Source: Stomatohabitans albus (GTDB lineage Bacteria > Actinomycetota > Nitriliruptoria > Euzebyales > Euzebyaceae). From it: a stretch of DNA of 64,000 nucleotides. Every line of letters begins with the position of its first letter. Position 1 is the first letter of the stretch. The stretch spans positions 546,547 through 610,546 of the forward strand of contig NZ_JAYKKE010000002.1 in NCBI RefSeq assembly GCF_036336025.1, written 5' to 3'. Positions 16,073 to 24,909 of this stretch are shown one piece after another. The notes beneath the pieces were generated by a model. The model was not told the DNA's origin and did not search any database. It was given only the letters and a program-made list of their open reading frames with translations. The position numbers and the translations under genes were made by a program.

Positions 16073-18088
16073 TTACTCATCACTAGATTGTTCGTCCTGA
16101 TTCTCAGTTTCTCTGGAAGAGGGGCTTGTTGACTCATCGTTGTCTGGAGATGCCATATCGTCGTCATTCGTAGACTGTTGTGGCACGGCATTGACCACAG
16201 CTCGTGTAGGAGCCACCCCCTGCAGACTTAATGCTTGTGCCATGATCGCACTAAAGGTAGGGGCTGCACTTTTGCTACCTTCATACGGCGTCGGTTCGTC
16301 CAAGTGAACGGCAACAACAAACTCTGGATGTTTTGCCGGAGCGAACCCTGCCATGGAGGCAATGTATGCACCCTTTAGATACCCGCCATGAACAAGATCA
16401 GGTTTTTGAGCTGTGCCCGTTTTTGCGGCAACATCATAACCAGGAACCGCAGCCGCTTTTCCGGTGCCATGAGCTCCGTCTACCACATCCACCAATATGT
16501 CCGTCACCTTATCCGCAGTTCGTGCACTCACGACTTGGGTCGCAACGCCTTGTTCTACTGGTGTTTCAACGCCGTCTGGTCCTATCGTTGCGCTAATCAA
16601 CCGCGGTGGGATCTTTACGCCATCGGCTGCAATCACGGCGTACATCTCTGCAATTTGTAACAATGTCGTTGATACCCCTTGGCCAATTGAAATCGTCGGG
16701 AGGCTGGCTTCATTCCAGGAGGCCACATCTGCGATTCGGCCACTACTTTCCCCGATAAACCCGATCCCAGTTGGTTGCCCGACCCCGAATTTTTCCATAT
16801 ACGTATGCAGGCGTTGAGGGCCAAGCGCCTGCCCCATCTTTATCGTTCCCACATTGGATGAACGCGTAATAATTTCTTTTACGCTCCACGTTTCTTCTTT
16901 GTGGTCAGTCGCATCATGGTAGGTCCGCTTACCAATGGTGATTTCATCGGGCACTTGGAAGGTTGAATTCGCACTAATCAGTCCTTCCTCAATACCTCCA
17001 GCCAATGTCACCACTTTGTTTACACTGCCATGCTCAAACATGTCGGTGATGGCACGATTACGACGGAACTCAAGGCTGTCATTTGAACGATCATGAGGAC
17101 CAACCGTCGGTACGTTCGCCATCGCGACTACGTCCCCGGTCGGAACATGAAGCACAACCGCAGAAGCACTTTTGGCATTAAAGCGCTCCATCGCTTGCTG
17201 TAGTTCTCGTTCAGTAGCATGTTGAATCCGCTGGTCAAGACTCAATTTGACAGCTGATCCGTCAATAGCGGCGATCTCATTTTCCACCGTACCTGGTGCT
17301 GATGTCCGCCAGGTTCCTTGACGCGCTGGCCGTGATCCCGGTGTACCGGTAAGCACATCATTCATTTGCTTTTCAATACCCTCGATACCTTTTTGTTCGG
17401 TATCAACGATGCCCACCACTTGCCGGGCGAGTAGCTCATCTGGATAAACACGTTCCGTGCGGCTTTTGAGCATCAATCCAGGAAGCAACAGGTTGCCGGC
17501 TTTTTGGCCATCCTCAAGCACCTTTTTCGCCTCTGGACGTAACCCGGTAAATATTTCCTTTTCTTGCTGTGATCCAGTGGGGGCAACCAGTTTGGCGCGT
17601 ACCTGATCAAAGGTGGGTGGCTGGCTTCCCTTTACGGCATACGTAGCCAAAAAGTCGGTAACTGACTGTACCCAAGCATCTTCACTTACTGGAGGTGGGA
17701 ACGCAGAAATATCCTGACCTGACTCTTTGGCTTTCTCACGTTGGGTTTCAAGCTCTGTATTGTGTTTCGCCAGACCGTTACGTACCTCATTTGGGACCAT
17801 GGAAGCTCGGAGATATGGCACACTGATTGCCAAGGCCACCCCACGGCGATCCGTAATTTGCCCCCGAATGGGTGGAATGGGTTCAGTCCGACTCTCCTCT
17901 TCAGCAATATTCTTTGCAATGACCGGATTCTGGGAGGCTGCCCACGTGCTATATCCCACAACGGTGAGCCCAAAGATCACCGTAGACGTCAAGATAACAG
18001 CAAAACGCGTCCGATCTTGCCCGCCTTCTCCTCTCGAGCGCAGATGAGACCCTAGCCGCCAGCCTTGATTGGAGCGATCACCCTTCAT
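16073..18088 (-). CDS. ftsI: Septal peptidoglycan transpeptidase FtsI (PBP3, class B)
   Basis: 671 aa. Short basic cytoplasmic tail, one membrane anchor (about residues 29-50), a PBP dimerisation domain starting at the RGQITDRRGVALA segment, then the transpeptidase domain with catalytic S355-V-N-K358, S410-S-N412 and K556-T-G. It crosslinks septal peptidoglycan with FtsW. The motif around the serine is FEHGSVNK instead of the usual FEPGSTFK, a conservative variant. The C-terminal ~50 residues are a serine/acidic disordered tail. It overlaps the ftsL-like gene by 4 nt. Confidence 0.96.
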   Translation of the reverse strand: MKGDRSNQGWRLGSHLRSRGEGGQDRTRFAVILTSTVIFGLTVVGYSTWAASQNPVIAKNIAEEESRTEPIPPIRGQITDRRGVALAISVPYLRASMVPNEVRNGLAKHNTELETQREKAKESGQDISAFPPPVSEDAWVQSVTDFLATYAVKGSQPPTFDQVRAKLVAPTGSQQEKEIFTGLRPEAKKVLEDGQKAGNLLLPGLMLKSRTERVYPDELLARQVVGIVDTEQKGIEGIEKQMNDVLTGTPGSRPARQGTWRTSAPGTVENEIAAIDGSAVKLSLDQRIQHATERELQQAMERFNAKSASAVVLHVPTGDVVAMANVPTVGPHDRSNDSLEFRRNRAITDMFEHGSVNKVVTLAGGIEEGLISANSTFQVPDEITIGKRTYHDATDHKEETWSVKEIITRSSNVGTIKMGQALGPQRLHTYMEKFGVGQPTGIGFIGESSGRIADVASWNEASLPTISIGQGVSTTLLQIAEMYAVIAADGVKIPPRLISATIGPDGVETPVEQGVATQVVSARTADKVTDILVDVVDGAHGTGKAAAVPGYDVAAKTGTAQKPDLVHGGYLKGAYIASMAGFAPAKHPEFVVAVHLDEPTPYEGSKSAAPTFSAIMAQALSLQGVAPTRAVVNAVPQQSTNDDDMASPDNDESTSPSSRETENQDEQSSDE

Positions 18089-18582
18089 TGGCTATTCACC
18101 CGAGAAGGGCTTAGCGCACCCGCAGGCATGTCTTGTGCTGGTGTTAGTACCGTTGCTCCAGGGGGTGCAGCAGGTACATACTGATCCGTTTCAACTGTCA
18201 CAAAAGTTGGAACAGGACCATACGTCATACCCATTTCCTTTGCCGTCGCCTCAAGCTGAGCAGGAGCCAAACGCTGGGCTACGTCAGCTTGGATTTGGAG
18301 GGTATCGCGCCGAATATCTCTTGTTTCAATCGTTATTTTGTCTGCCTCGACGGCATTGGCGATGGCCATACCCCGAAATGTCAATTGCCCGAACCATCCC
18401 ACCAATGCAATAATGACAATGGTGGCTATGTAGATGCCAGTAGTAACAGACGAACGGACTTGCGGTGCAGGGGATTCTACGACATGAAGAAAATCCTTCG
18501 AGCGATCCACCTGGGGGGCAGGCTGATGCGCTGGAGCGACCGCCACATTGCTAAAGGATGGGATTGTCAGCGGGTGTTCCAT
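18085..18582 (-). CDS. ftsL: FtsL-like bitopic division protein
   Basis: 165-aa protein in the position of ftsL, between rsmH and ftsI. Polar N-terminus of ~45 residues, one membrane helix (about 47-65, GIYIATIVIIALVGWFGQL), then a coiled stretch and the FtsL-like end RLAPAQLEATAKEMGMTYG. The C-terminal ~35 residues are proline-rich. FtsL sequence is poorly conserved, so the name rests mainly on topology, the terminal R-L-P-x-x-L-E-x-x-A-x-x-x-GM pattern and position. Confidence 0.75.
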   Translation of the reverse strand: MEHPLTIPSFSNVAVAPAHQPAPQVDRSKDFLHVVESPAPQVRSSVTTGIYIATIVIIALVGWFGQLTFRGMAIANAVEADKITIETRDIRRDTLQIQADVAQRLAPAQLEATAKEMGMTYGPVPTFVTVETDQYVPAAPPGATVLTPAQDMPAGALSPSRVNSQ

Positions 18583-19715
18583 TACGCTTCACTCCCCATT
18601 GGTTCTTCTAGGCGTTCGGCGATACGCAACTTCGCGGAGCGGGCCCGTGGATTTTCTGAAATTTCTTCGGCGGTTGGGTGATGTGCGCCACGTGTAATGG
18701 GCTGCAAGGACGCAGTCCGATCACAACCACACACTGGGAGGCCCGGCGGGCACACACATGGATTAGCTGCTTGCGCAATGAACTGTTTTGCAATGCGGTC
18801 CTCCAAGGAGTGATAACTCAGTATCGCTAAGCGCCCACCTCGGCCTCCCAATTGAGTCGAGGGGGGTGCCAGCAAGTCCAAGGCCTGGGGAAGGGAGGCC
18901 TCGAATCGATCCAATTCGCCGTTAACAGCGATTCGGAGAGCTTGAAACGTGCGAGTGGCCGGATGGACACCACGCTTAAACATCTTGCGAACATCACGGG
19001 CTGGCATCGCTGCTACCACAACCTCAGCGAGCTCAACCGTGTTTTTAAAGGGACGGGCCGTAACCAGCGCACGTGCGATTGCATCTGCGGCGGGTTCCTC
19101 ACCGTAGATACGAATGATGTGGCGTAATTCGTCCATGTCTGCCGCATCAATGAAGTCGGCTGCACTCATTCCAGTCGTTGGGTCCATGCGCATATCTACT
19201 GGACCAAGGCTTCGGAAGCTGAAACCACGTCCAGGTGTGTCGAGCTGCATAGAAGATACTCCAAGGTCCCATAGAACCCCGGCAAGCGGTGCATCCAAAG
19301 CATCAAGAATTGGTTTGACCTGTTCGGTGAACTGGTCAAAGGGGGCATGAATCTGGTGTAAACGGTTCTTAAAGGCAACCAGACGGTTCCCCGCGAGTTC
19401 CTGTGCAGCAGGATCACGATCAAAACCAACGATGTGGAGATTCTTTCCACTCGCTGCAAATAAGGCGAGGGCGTGACCTCCAGCACCAAGTGTGCAGTCA
19501 ACAATAACGGCGGGTTCGTCACCGCCTACGGCCAATGCATCAGTAATAGGACGGACGAGAACGGGGGCATGGGGGGTACTGGCCATAACTCTTGGATGCA
19601 TCCTTGTTTGGTTGGGGGCTGAATCAGCACTGATATGCGTCTGCTCAGAGACCACCCGAAGCGGTGGATGAGGTTGGTTTACTACCTGGGTATCAATCGC
19701 TGATACGTCGCTCAT
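18582..19715 (-). CDS. rsmH: 16S rRNA (cytosine-1402 N4) methyltransferase RsmH
   Basis: 377-aa SAM-dependent methyltransferase. After a ~45-residue non-conserved N-terminal extension comes ASTPHAPVLVRP, DCTLGAGGHALAL (SAM motif), GFDRDPAA, GVLWDLGVSSMQLDTPGRGFSF and the C-terminal LSYHSLEDRIAKQF, all family hallmarks. The start ATG 19715 overlaps the mraZ stop in ATGA. The N-terminal extension is unusual; a later start at M44 (ASTPHAP) is possible but lacks the coupling. Confidence 0.95.
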   Translation of the reverse strand: MSDVSAIDTQVVNQPHPPLRVVSEQTHISADSAPNQTRMHPRVMASTPHAPVLVRPITDALAVGGDEPAVIVDCTLGAGGHALALFAASGKNLHIVGFDRDPAAQELAGNRLVAFKNRLHQIHAPFDQFTEQVKPILDALDAPLAGVLWDLGVSSMQLDTPGRGFSFRSLGPVDMRMDPTTGMSAADFIDAADMDELRHIIRIYGEEPAADAIARALVTARPFKNTVELAEVVVAAMPARDVRKMFKRGVHPATRTFQALRIAVNGELDRFEASLPQALDLLAPPSTQLGGRGGRLAILSYHSLEDRIAKQFIAQAANPCVCPPGLPVCGCDRTASLQPITRGAHHPTAEEISENPRARSAKLRIAERLEEPMGSEA

Positions 19716-20209
19716 CGTTCACCCCCTAACGCCAGAGGAGCAGCTAATCCTGGGAGATCTTCAATCTCGCCAGATACATACTGATCCCAAAGGGTGGGGT
19801 CCCAGATTTCAATTTCTCGCCCCATCCCCATAACATGAACTTCGCCATGGAGCTGCACACGGGTGCGCAGATTGGCTGGAATTGCGATTCGCCCTTGGCG
19901 ATCAAGTGAAACATCTGCAGCATTTGCCATCACGGCGCGACGGCGCTGTCGCCCAACCCGTGGATCCATCTGCTCCTCTTGGGCCATCCGAGCGCGTTCC
20001 TCTTCCCAAACCGCGGCCGGGCGAAGCACGACACAGCCATCACTTAGGGTCATCGTCATGCCGCCATTCACCGCCTCTCGAAACGCTGCTGGCACCACAA
20101 CGCGACCCTTCTCATCTAGTGAGTGGGTGTACGTCCCTCGAAATTCAGGGAGTTCAGCTACTGGTGCTTGATCTTCCACTACCCCCCACTTTGCCCCACT
20201 ATCCCCCAC
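19712..20209 (-). CDS. mraZ: Transcriptional regulator MraZ
   Basis: Up to 165 aa, first gene of the dcw cluster. It has two SpoVT/AbrB-like halves: FRGTYTHSLDEKGRVVVPAAFR and DVSLDRQGRIAIPANLR, each with the conserved D-x-x-GR motif. MraZ forms a ring that binds TGGGN repeats upstream of its own gene and represses or tunes the cluster. The start is uncertain: GTG 20209 is the first codon after an in-frame stop, and GTG 20179 is the next. Both lie inside the operator repeats, and neither has a standard Shine-Dalgarno sequence. Residues before FRGTY are not conserved, so the shorter form (155 aa) is quite possible. Confidence 0.92.
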   Translation of the reverse strand: MGDSGAKWGVVEDQAPVAELPEFRGTYTHSLDEKGRVVVPAAFREAVNGGMTMTLSDGCVVLRPAAVWEEERARMAQEEQMDPRVGRQRRRAVMANAADVSLDRQGRIAIPANLRTRVQLHGEVHVMGMGREIEIWDPTLWDQYVSGEIEDLPGLAAPLALGGER

Positions 20210-20210
20210 T
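20174..20210 (-). promoter_or_regulatory. MraZ operator: TGGGG repeats with 10-bp period
   Basis: On the minus strand TGGGG occurs at 20208-20204, 20198-20194 and 20188-20184, each separated by 5 nt, with a degenerate fourth unit TGGAA at 20178-20174. This is the arrangement known for MraZ-binding sites (TGGGN units with 5-nt spacers) in other bacteria. Here the repeats overlap the predicted start region of mraZ itself. Confidence 0.85.
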
Positions 20211-20250
20211 TAGTCAACACCAGTTTCTTGTACCATTCGAACATGCGTCT

Positions 20251-20259
20251 ATTAGTACA
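20251..20259 (-). promoter_or_regulatory. Possible extended -10 of the mraZ/dcw promoter
   Basis: TGTACTAAT on the minus strand fits an extended -10 (TGn followed by ACTAAT). No good -35 is seen at 16-18 nt. The predicted transcription start near 20244 would place the MraZ repeats at about +35 to +70, downstream of the promoter, as in other dcw clusters. Confidence 0.35.
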
Positions 20260-20394
20260 GTGTTTAAAACAGCTTCACGAGATCACGTATTTGAAAAATC
20301 AGCCTACGTAGTTAACAGAATGTGATGAATCCCAGTGATGTGATTCGTGTTGGAAGGTCCCATATTCGCCTTCTACAGAACTGTGGAGGAATCA

Positions 20395-20517
20395 ATGTGG
20401 GGCAAAGTGGGGCACCGTCGTGCAACAGACCGCCACACCAGCGAACAGGCACGCCGACAATCCAGATGCACGGGTACTAGGAACTCCTCAAGGCCAGGGC
20501 GTAATCAGCCTCGATAG
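20395..20517 (+). CDS. Possible 40-aa basic peptide, unproven
   Basis: ATG 20395 is preceded by GGAGGA (20385-20390) at good spacing and opens a frame to TAG 20515-20517. The product is very basic (MWGKVGHRRATDR..., ending RNQPR) with ~11 arginines or lysines and no membrane helix. MraZ-like boxes overlap its first codons. The strong ribosome-binding site is the only real support. It may be chance in an arginine-rich frame. Confidence 0.25.
   Translation: MWGKVGHRRATDRHTSEQARRQSRCTGTRNSSRPGRNQPR
20397..20412 (+). promoter_or_regulatory. Second pair of MraZ-like boxes, plus strand
   Basis: GTGGGG-CAAA-GTGGGG: two TGGGG units (20398-20402 and 20408-20412) with exactly 10-bp period, the same spacer sequence (CAAAG) as one pair in the mraZ operator, but on the opposite strand ~190 bp away. 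Confidence 0.5.
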
Positions 20518-20531
20518 GTCATGAGCGATGG

Positions 20532-21263
20532 TTAGGGCAGAGAAACACCCGTGAATGAAGCTAATGACCTGATGAGTGCTTCATGGCAACCATGGTCTTG
20601 GGTGCCATGATGCGGTTGTCGGGGCCGCATGTGATACCAGTAGTGCCCAGACATATACGCTGTCGACTCTTGGCCCACGGCAAGCCATGCTTGTGTGACC
20701 GCACCCTGAGATAAGTCATCGGGAGCGTACACACCCCCCATGCGTGTTGGCACCCATCCAGGGTCAACCGCACTGCACACCGTGTCGGGCCAGCGGATAC
20801 TCATTGCCATGGCGAATGCCGTTAGAAACCACTTAGTATCAGCATATGTAGCTGTGGGTACTCCCCCATCAAGACCCAGCCGATCGATGTCACCAACCCC
20901 GCCAAAGTGATCATTACTGCTGAGATAGATCAGTCGAGAAGGACGGTTAATGAGGGCGGTGAGAATATAGGGGGCAACCACATTAATGGTGACCAAGTCC
21001 GGCCCGTCCACCACACCGGCATTATGAATGACTGCATCGAGTGGCCCCAGAGCATTAACCTGATCGGCAACTTGGTGAATGGCTGATTGGTCACCGAAGT
21101 CCCCCACCACCGCGGTACACCCTTGAGCAAGTAACGTATCTACGGCGTCCATCCGGTCCGTTGATCGTGCATGCAGGATCACCATATGGCCGCGGTCGAG
21201 TAACCATTGCGCACTCAGCCGTCCTAATCCTTGGGTTGACCCGGTTACGAGTACGGATGCCAT
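20532..21263 (-). CDS. Short-chain dehydrogenase/reductase, substrate unknown
   Basis: 243-aa classical-type SDR. It has the nucleotide-binding motif TGSTQGLG near the N-terminus, the structural HNAG motif, the catalytic-site strand LIYLSSNDHFGG (Ser) and Y-A-D-T-K. DPGWVPTRMGG is the loop after the active site. ATG 21263 with AAAGG upstream is preferred to TTG one codon earlier. The C-terminus, from ~200, is rich in His and is not typical. The substrate cannot be told from sequence. It stands 70 nt downstream of serC, possibly in the same transcript. Confidence 0.8.
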   Translation of the reverse strand: MASVLVTGSTQGLGRLSAQWLLDRGHMVILHARSTDRMDAVDTLLAQGCTAVVGDFGDQSAIHQVADQVNALGPLDAVIHNAGVVDGPDLVTINVVAPYILTALINRPSRLIYLSSNDHFGGVGDIDRLGLDGGVPTATYADTKWFLTAFAMAMSIRWPDTVCSAVDPGWVPTRMGGVYAPDDLSQGAVTQAWLAVGQESTAYMSGHYWYHMRPRQPHHGTQDHGCHEALIRSLASFTGVSLP

Positions 21264-21336
21264 CAAGCGCCTTTCAACAACACAATCCCCACGCCAACCA
21301 AACTGAAGGTCAGCACTGGGGATTGCATAAATGGGT

Positions 21337-22446
21337 CTAGCTTGTTAACTGTTCAACGACGTAGTCAACTGAGGCTGTGAACGCTTGAACATCTGCGAGA
21401 GGCATTGAGGGCCACAACCCAACACGAAGCTGGTTCGTGCCCAGTTTACGGTAGGCATCGGTGTCATAGATGCCATTTGCCCGGAGGATACGGTTGACCT
21501 CAGCAGCATGAATGTGATCGGCGAGGTTAACCGTGGCCACAACTGCTGATCGGTTCATATCATCGTGGACAAATGGCTCAGCCCATTCTCGCGCTTCAGC
21601 CCATTCATAGATGATCGCACTTCGATCCTTAGCTTCAGCAACAATGGCATCGAACCCACGTTCAGCCATTGCCTCAACGCTATGGGCAAGGAAGAACAGG
21701 CTGGCCACAGCCGACGTGTTATAGGTCTGATTCTGTTCAGAATTATCCAGCACGATTGAGAGATCGAGTGACGGCGGTGTGGGACGGGTGGCACCAAGGG
21801 CTCGTATCCGTTCCTGGGCCGCCGGACTAAGTAACGCAACCCATAGGCCCGCCTCAGCACCGAATGCTTTTTGTGGACTGAAATAGTATGCATCGAATTC
21901 GTGTGGATCGACCGCCATGGCGCCAGCTGCGCTCGTTGCATCTACGAGGACAAGCCCATCTTCTGATGGGCGTCGAACGGGCATTGCCACACCTGTTGAT
22001 GTTTCGTTGTGCGTTAAGGCATAGACATCAACACCATCGACGGGATCTACCTTGGGCGCGAATCCAGGAGGTGCCTCGATACGAACTGCGTCATCTAAAT
22101 GCGGAGCCAAGTCGACACTATGGGCGAACTTAGAGCTGAACTCACCGAAAACAGCGTGTGCAGACCGGGCTTCAATCAAGCCAAATGTAGCTGCATCCCA
22201 AAAGAGTGTTGCCCCACCGTTGCTCAAGGCAACCGTATAGTCCTCTGGCAGGTGGAAGTATGCTGCCATACCAGTACGAATCCGTGCGATCATATCTTTG
22301 ACTGGGGCTTTGCGATGGCTTGTACCCATCACACTGCGGCCAGATTGATGGAATGCGTCCATCGCTTCGTCACGGACTTTAGATGGACCACAGCCAAAGC
22401 GGCCATCTTCGGGCAAAAGTTCTTTAGGAATGGTGATATCGGCCAT
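21337..22446 (-). CDS. serC: Phosphoserine aminotransferase, actinobacterial type
   Basis: 369-aa class V aminotransferase that converts 3-phosphohydroxypyruvate to phosphoserine in serine (and PLP) synthesis. The N-terminus IPKELLPEDGRFGCGPSKVR is the hallmark of the actinobacterial SerC branch. SHRKAPV binds substrate, LSNGGATLFWDAA lies at the cofactor site, and SPQKAFG carries the PLP lysine. The end GLWPSM and terminal helix are normal. The ribosome-binding site is weak (AAGAAAG). Confidence 0.93.
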   Translation of the reverse strand: MADITIPKELLPEDGRFGCGPSKVRDEAMDAFHQSGRSVMGTSHRKAPVKDMIARIRTGMAAYFHLPEDYTVALSNGGATLFWDAATFGLIEARSAHAVFGEFSSKFAHSVDLAPHLDDAVRIEAPPGFAPKVDPVDGVDVYALTHNETSTGVAMPVRRPSEDGLVLVDATSAAGAMAVDPHEFDAYYFSPQKAFGAEAGLWVALLSPAAQERIRALGATRPTPPSLDLSIVLDNSEQNQTYNTSAVASLFFLAHSVEAMAERGFDAIVAEAKDRSAIIYEWAEAREWAEPFVHDDMNRSAVVATVNLADHIHAAEVNRILRANGIYDTDAYRKLGTNQLRVGLWPSMPLADVQAFTASVDYVVEQLTS

Positions 22447-22498
22447 TATTACTTTCTTGGTTGAAGTTGAAGGGGAAGATGTCCATTATCACTTGCCG

Positions 22499-23215
22499 TC
22501 AACCACCTATGGGTGCATACCCGTTATTTCGTGGTTGTCCACAGGCTCTCGCAATCCGGTCATAGACCAAATTGGTTGCATCTCGACGTGCTCGTGGCGA
22601 GTCCGTCGCAACGACAACGGGTTTGCAAAAGGTCACTTCAACGAGCCCATGGGGTGGGATCCGAAAATACGGTAAATCATTCTCAGGCGGCCACACCCTC
22701 CAAGACCCACGAATCCCCGTTGGCACGATAGGGACGCCGGTTTCAACCGCTAATCGGGCCATTCCAGAACGAAAGCGATACAGCTCCCCGGTTCGACTGC
22801 GAGTCCCTTCTGGAAAGATAGCAATAGGAACGCCCGCTTTGAGTACTGCGGACGCCGTTTCCATCATTTCGGCGTCAGCAATCCCTCGCCGTACCGGAAT
22901 CATCCCCATCGCCGTATTGAACCGGCCACCTAGCCCTTCTGCGAGGGTTTCTTTCCCGATAAACCGAATAGGACGTGGTGTAGCTGCTGCCAATAAAAAA
23001 TGGTCTAGAAAGGCACGATGATTGGCCGCTAACAAAAACCCACCGCTCGCGGGAATATTCTCAATGCCATTAATTTGGGCCTGCAATAGCGAGAGTAGCG
23101 GTTTACGGAGCGAGCCATGAAGTGGGCGTAACCCCGTCGGCATCGCATCAACTTTTCCCGTAATGGATCTCGTAATACGACCACCTCGCCGTTTTGGCCC
23201 GTGGCTCGTTTTCAT
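22499..23215 (-). CDS. plsC: 1-acyl-sn-glycerol-3-phosphate acyltransferase (PlsC family)
   Basis: 238-aa membrane-associated acyltransferase that makes phosphatidic acid from lysophosphatidic acid. The catalytic H-x4-D is in NHRAFLD (near residue 69), and the phosphate-binding FPEGTRS is present, as is GIRGSWRVWP. The basic N-terminus (KRRGGRITRS) could lie against the membrane. The ATG overlaps the fabG stop by 4 nt, so it belongs to the fab operon. Confidence 0.9.
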   Translation of the reverse strand: MKTSHGPKRRGGRITRSITGKVDAMPTGLRPLHGSLRKPLLSLLQAQINGIENIPASGGFLLAANHRAFLDHFLLAAATPRPIRFIGKETLAEGLGGRFNTAMGMIPVRRGIADAEMMETASAVLKAGVPIAIFPEGTRSRTGELYRFRSGMARLAVETGVPIVPTGIRGSWRVWPPENDLPYFRIPPHGLVEVTFCKPVVVATDSPRARRDATNLVYDRIARACGQPRNNGYAPIGG

Positions 23216-23940
23216 GATGCCATTCCACCATTCACGCTCAAGACTTGACCAGTGATGTAAGCGGCACCAGGACTAGCCAAGAATGCCACCGCAGCCGCTA
23301 CATCTTCAGGCTCACCAATGCGCCCTGCTGGAATATGCTCTAAGAAGGGTTCAAGGTTCAAATCCTTCGTCATATCAGTAGAGATAAACCCTGGTGCAAC
23401 GGTATTCACGGTGATACCACGTTTGGCCACTTCTCGTGACAACGTTTTGGCTAATCCAATGACCCCGGCTTTAGCTGCAGCGTAATTTGCCTGGCCAGCA
23501 TTTCCGATAAGCCCTACAACACTTGAGATAAAGATGATTCGCCCGCGACGTGCACGCAACATCGGCCGGAGCACGTGGCGAGCCAGTCGAAATTGGGCGG
23601 TGAGATTGACACGGATGACTGCATCAAAGTCCTCATCACTCATCGCCATTGCTAGCCCGTCGCGAGTAATACCCGCGTTATTTACGAGGACAGCTAAGCC
23701 ACCAACCTCATCAATAACCGCCGTGATGGGTTCAACGGTTTGACTGATGTCAGCACTCACCGTACGCGTTTGTACCCCTTGATCGGCACAGGCTTGGGCA
23801 ACACGATTAGCCCCTTCATCATCCTGCCCGTAGGCCACAATGATGTCATAGCCAGCTTTTGCAAGTTCAACGGCACAGGCCGCACCAATGCCTTTACTTG
23901 CACCCGTAACGAGTGCCCAATTAGATGTTGATTTACTCAT
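23212..23940 (-). CDS. fabG: 3-oxoacyl-ACP reductase FabG
   Basis: 242-aa SDR that reduces 3-oxoacyl-ACP with NADPH in fatty-acid elongation. TGASKGIG (N-terminal cofactor motif), NNAGITRDGL, catalytic Ser in ISSVVGLIGNAGQ, Y-A-A-A-K, and the C-terminal ITGQVLSVNGGMAS are all canonical. It overlaps fabD (upstream) and plsC (downstream) by 4 nt each. This supports FabG over other SDRs. Confidence 0.93.
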   Translation of the reverse strand: MSKSTSNWALVTGASKGIGAACAVELAKAGYDIIVAYGQDDEGANRVAQACADQGVQTRTVSADISQTVEPITAVIDEVGGLAVLVNNAGITRDGLAMAMSDEDFDAVIRVNLTAQFRLARHVLRPMLRARRGRIIFISSVVGLIGNAGQANYAAAKAGVIGLAKTLSREVAKRGITVNTVAPGFISTDMTKDLNLEPFLEHIPAGRIGEPEDVAAAVAFLASPGAAYITGQVLSVNGGMAS

Positions 23941-24869
23941 GAATCGGTCCTTAACGCATTAACTACAGTTTCGATATCTTCAGGGCGATGCACCATGTGG
24001 CGACGCACACCACGGGCAATGCGTTTAATCATCCCAGACAAGGGCGCGCTGGCGCCTAATTCCACCGTGTCGGTGATACCTTCACGCACCATCGTTTCAA
24101 CGGATTCTTTCCAGAGCACTGGACTCGTTAACTGGATACGCAATAACTGCGGCCAATCATGTGCTGCGGTGTGAATCTTGGCATCAGCGTTGGCCACTAC
24201 TCCGGTAGATGCATCATGGAAGGCAGCCTGGTCGAGTGCCTCACCAAGGACAGGAACTGCTGCTTCAACGTGGGGGCTGTGATAGGCGGCGCCCACATCG
24301 AGGTCAACGATACGGCCACCTTTATCGGCAAGGGCAGATTTCAATTGGTTGAGCGCTTCTTTACTTCCGCTCACGGTTATTTGTCCAGGGGCATTTTCAT
24401 TAGCCAAAAACGCACCGGCATTACGTGCGGCAGTTTCAACATCGGCCCGGTCAAACCCCAGGCAGGCGACCATCGTGCCCGGTCGGGCTTGGGCTGCTTC
24501 CATGGTTGATCGGGCACGTACCGCCACAAGTTGGAGCGCATCGTCAAAGCCCAATACCTGTGCAGCAAGCAGTGCGTTGTATTCACCCAGAGAGTGACCG
24601 GCAGTTAATGTGATAGCAACACCGTGTTCGGCAAAAGCCTCCAACAACATTGCATGCTGTACAAATAGCGCGATTTGGCAATTATCAGCTTGTTTCAGCT
24701 CAGCCGCATCTGCTTCGGTACCTAAACGCGTTACGGGTTGCTTCAACACGTCATCAGCACGTTCCCAGAGGGTGTAGGCAGGATGTCCTTGCCAAGGCAC
24801 AGCCATTTGTGGTTGTTGGCTTCCTTGACCAGGGAAAACAAGGGCAATGCGTCGCGACTGTTCACTCAT
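23937..24869 (-). CDS. fabD: Malonyl-CoA:ACP transacylase
   Basis: 310-aa enzyme that loads malonate on acyl carrier protein. N-terminal FPGQGSQ, nucleophile elbow GHSLGEYNAL (Ser in the first third), an arginine in LVAVRARSTMEAA, and the catalytic histidine in AAYHSPHV. Full length. The fatty-acid genes acpP and fabF or fabH that often accompany it are not in this window. Confidence 0.94.
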   Translation of the reverse strand: MSEQSRRIALVFPGQGSQQPQMAVPWQGHPAYTLWERADDVLKQPVTRLGTEADAAELKQADNCQIALFVQHAMLLEAFAEHGVAITLTAGHSLGEYNALLAAQVLGFDDALQLVAVRARSTMEAAQARPGTMVACLGFDRADVETAARNAGAFLANENAPGQITVSGSKEALNQLKSALADKGGRIVDLDVGAAYHSPHVEAAVPVLGEALDQAAFHDASTGVVANADAKIHTAAHDWPQLLRIQLTSPVLWKESVETMVREGITDTVELGASAPLSGMIKRIARGVRRHMVHRPEDIETVVNALRTDS

Positions 24870-24909
24870 CGGGGTTCCTTACGTCCGGGGTTGAAGGCCA
24901 AGCATAGGG

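Larger units (their letters stand above)
20210..20531. other. Intergenic region upstream of the dcw cluster
   Basis: About 320 bases between mraZ and the SDR gene. It holds the putative mraZ promoter, a second pair of MraZ-like boxes on the plus strand and a possible 40-codon reading frame (both listed separately). Nothing else convincing is seen. Confidence 0.6.

Noticed and set aside
21284..21324. Inverted AATCCCC ... GGGGATT between serC and the SDR gene
   Set aside because: The loop is 27 nt and the stem 7 bp; not convincing as a terminator.
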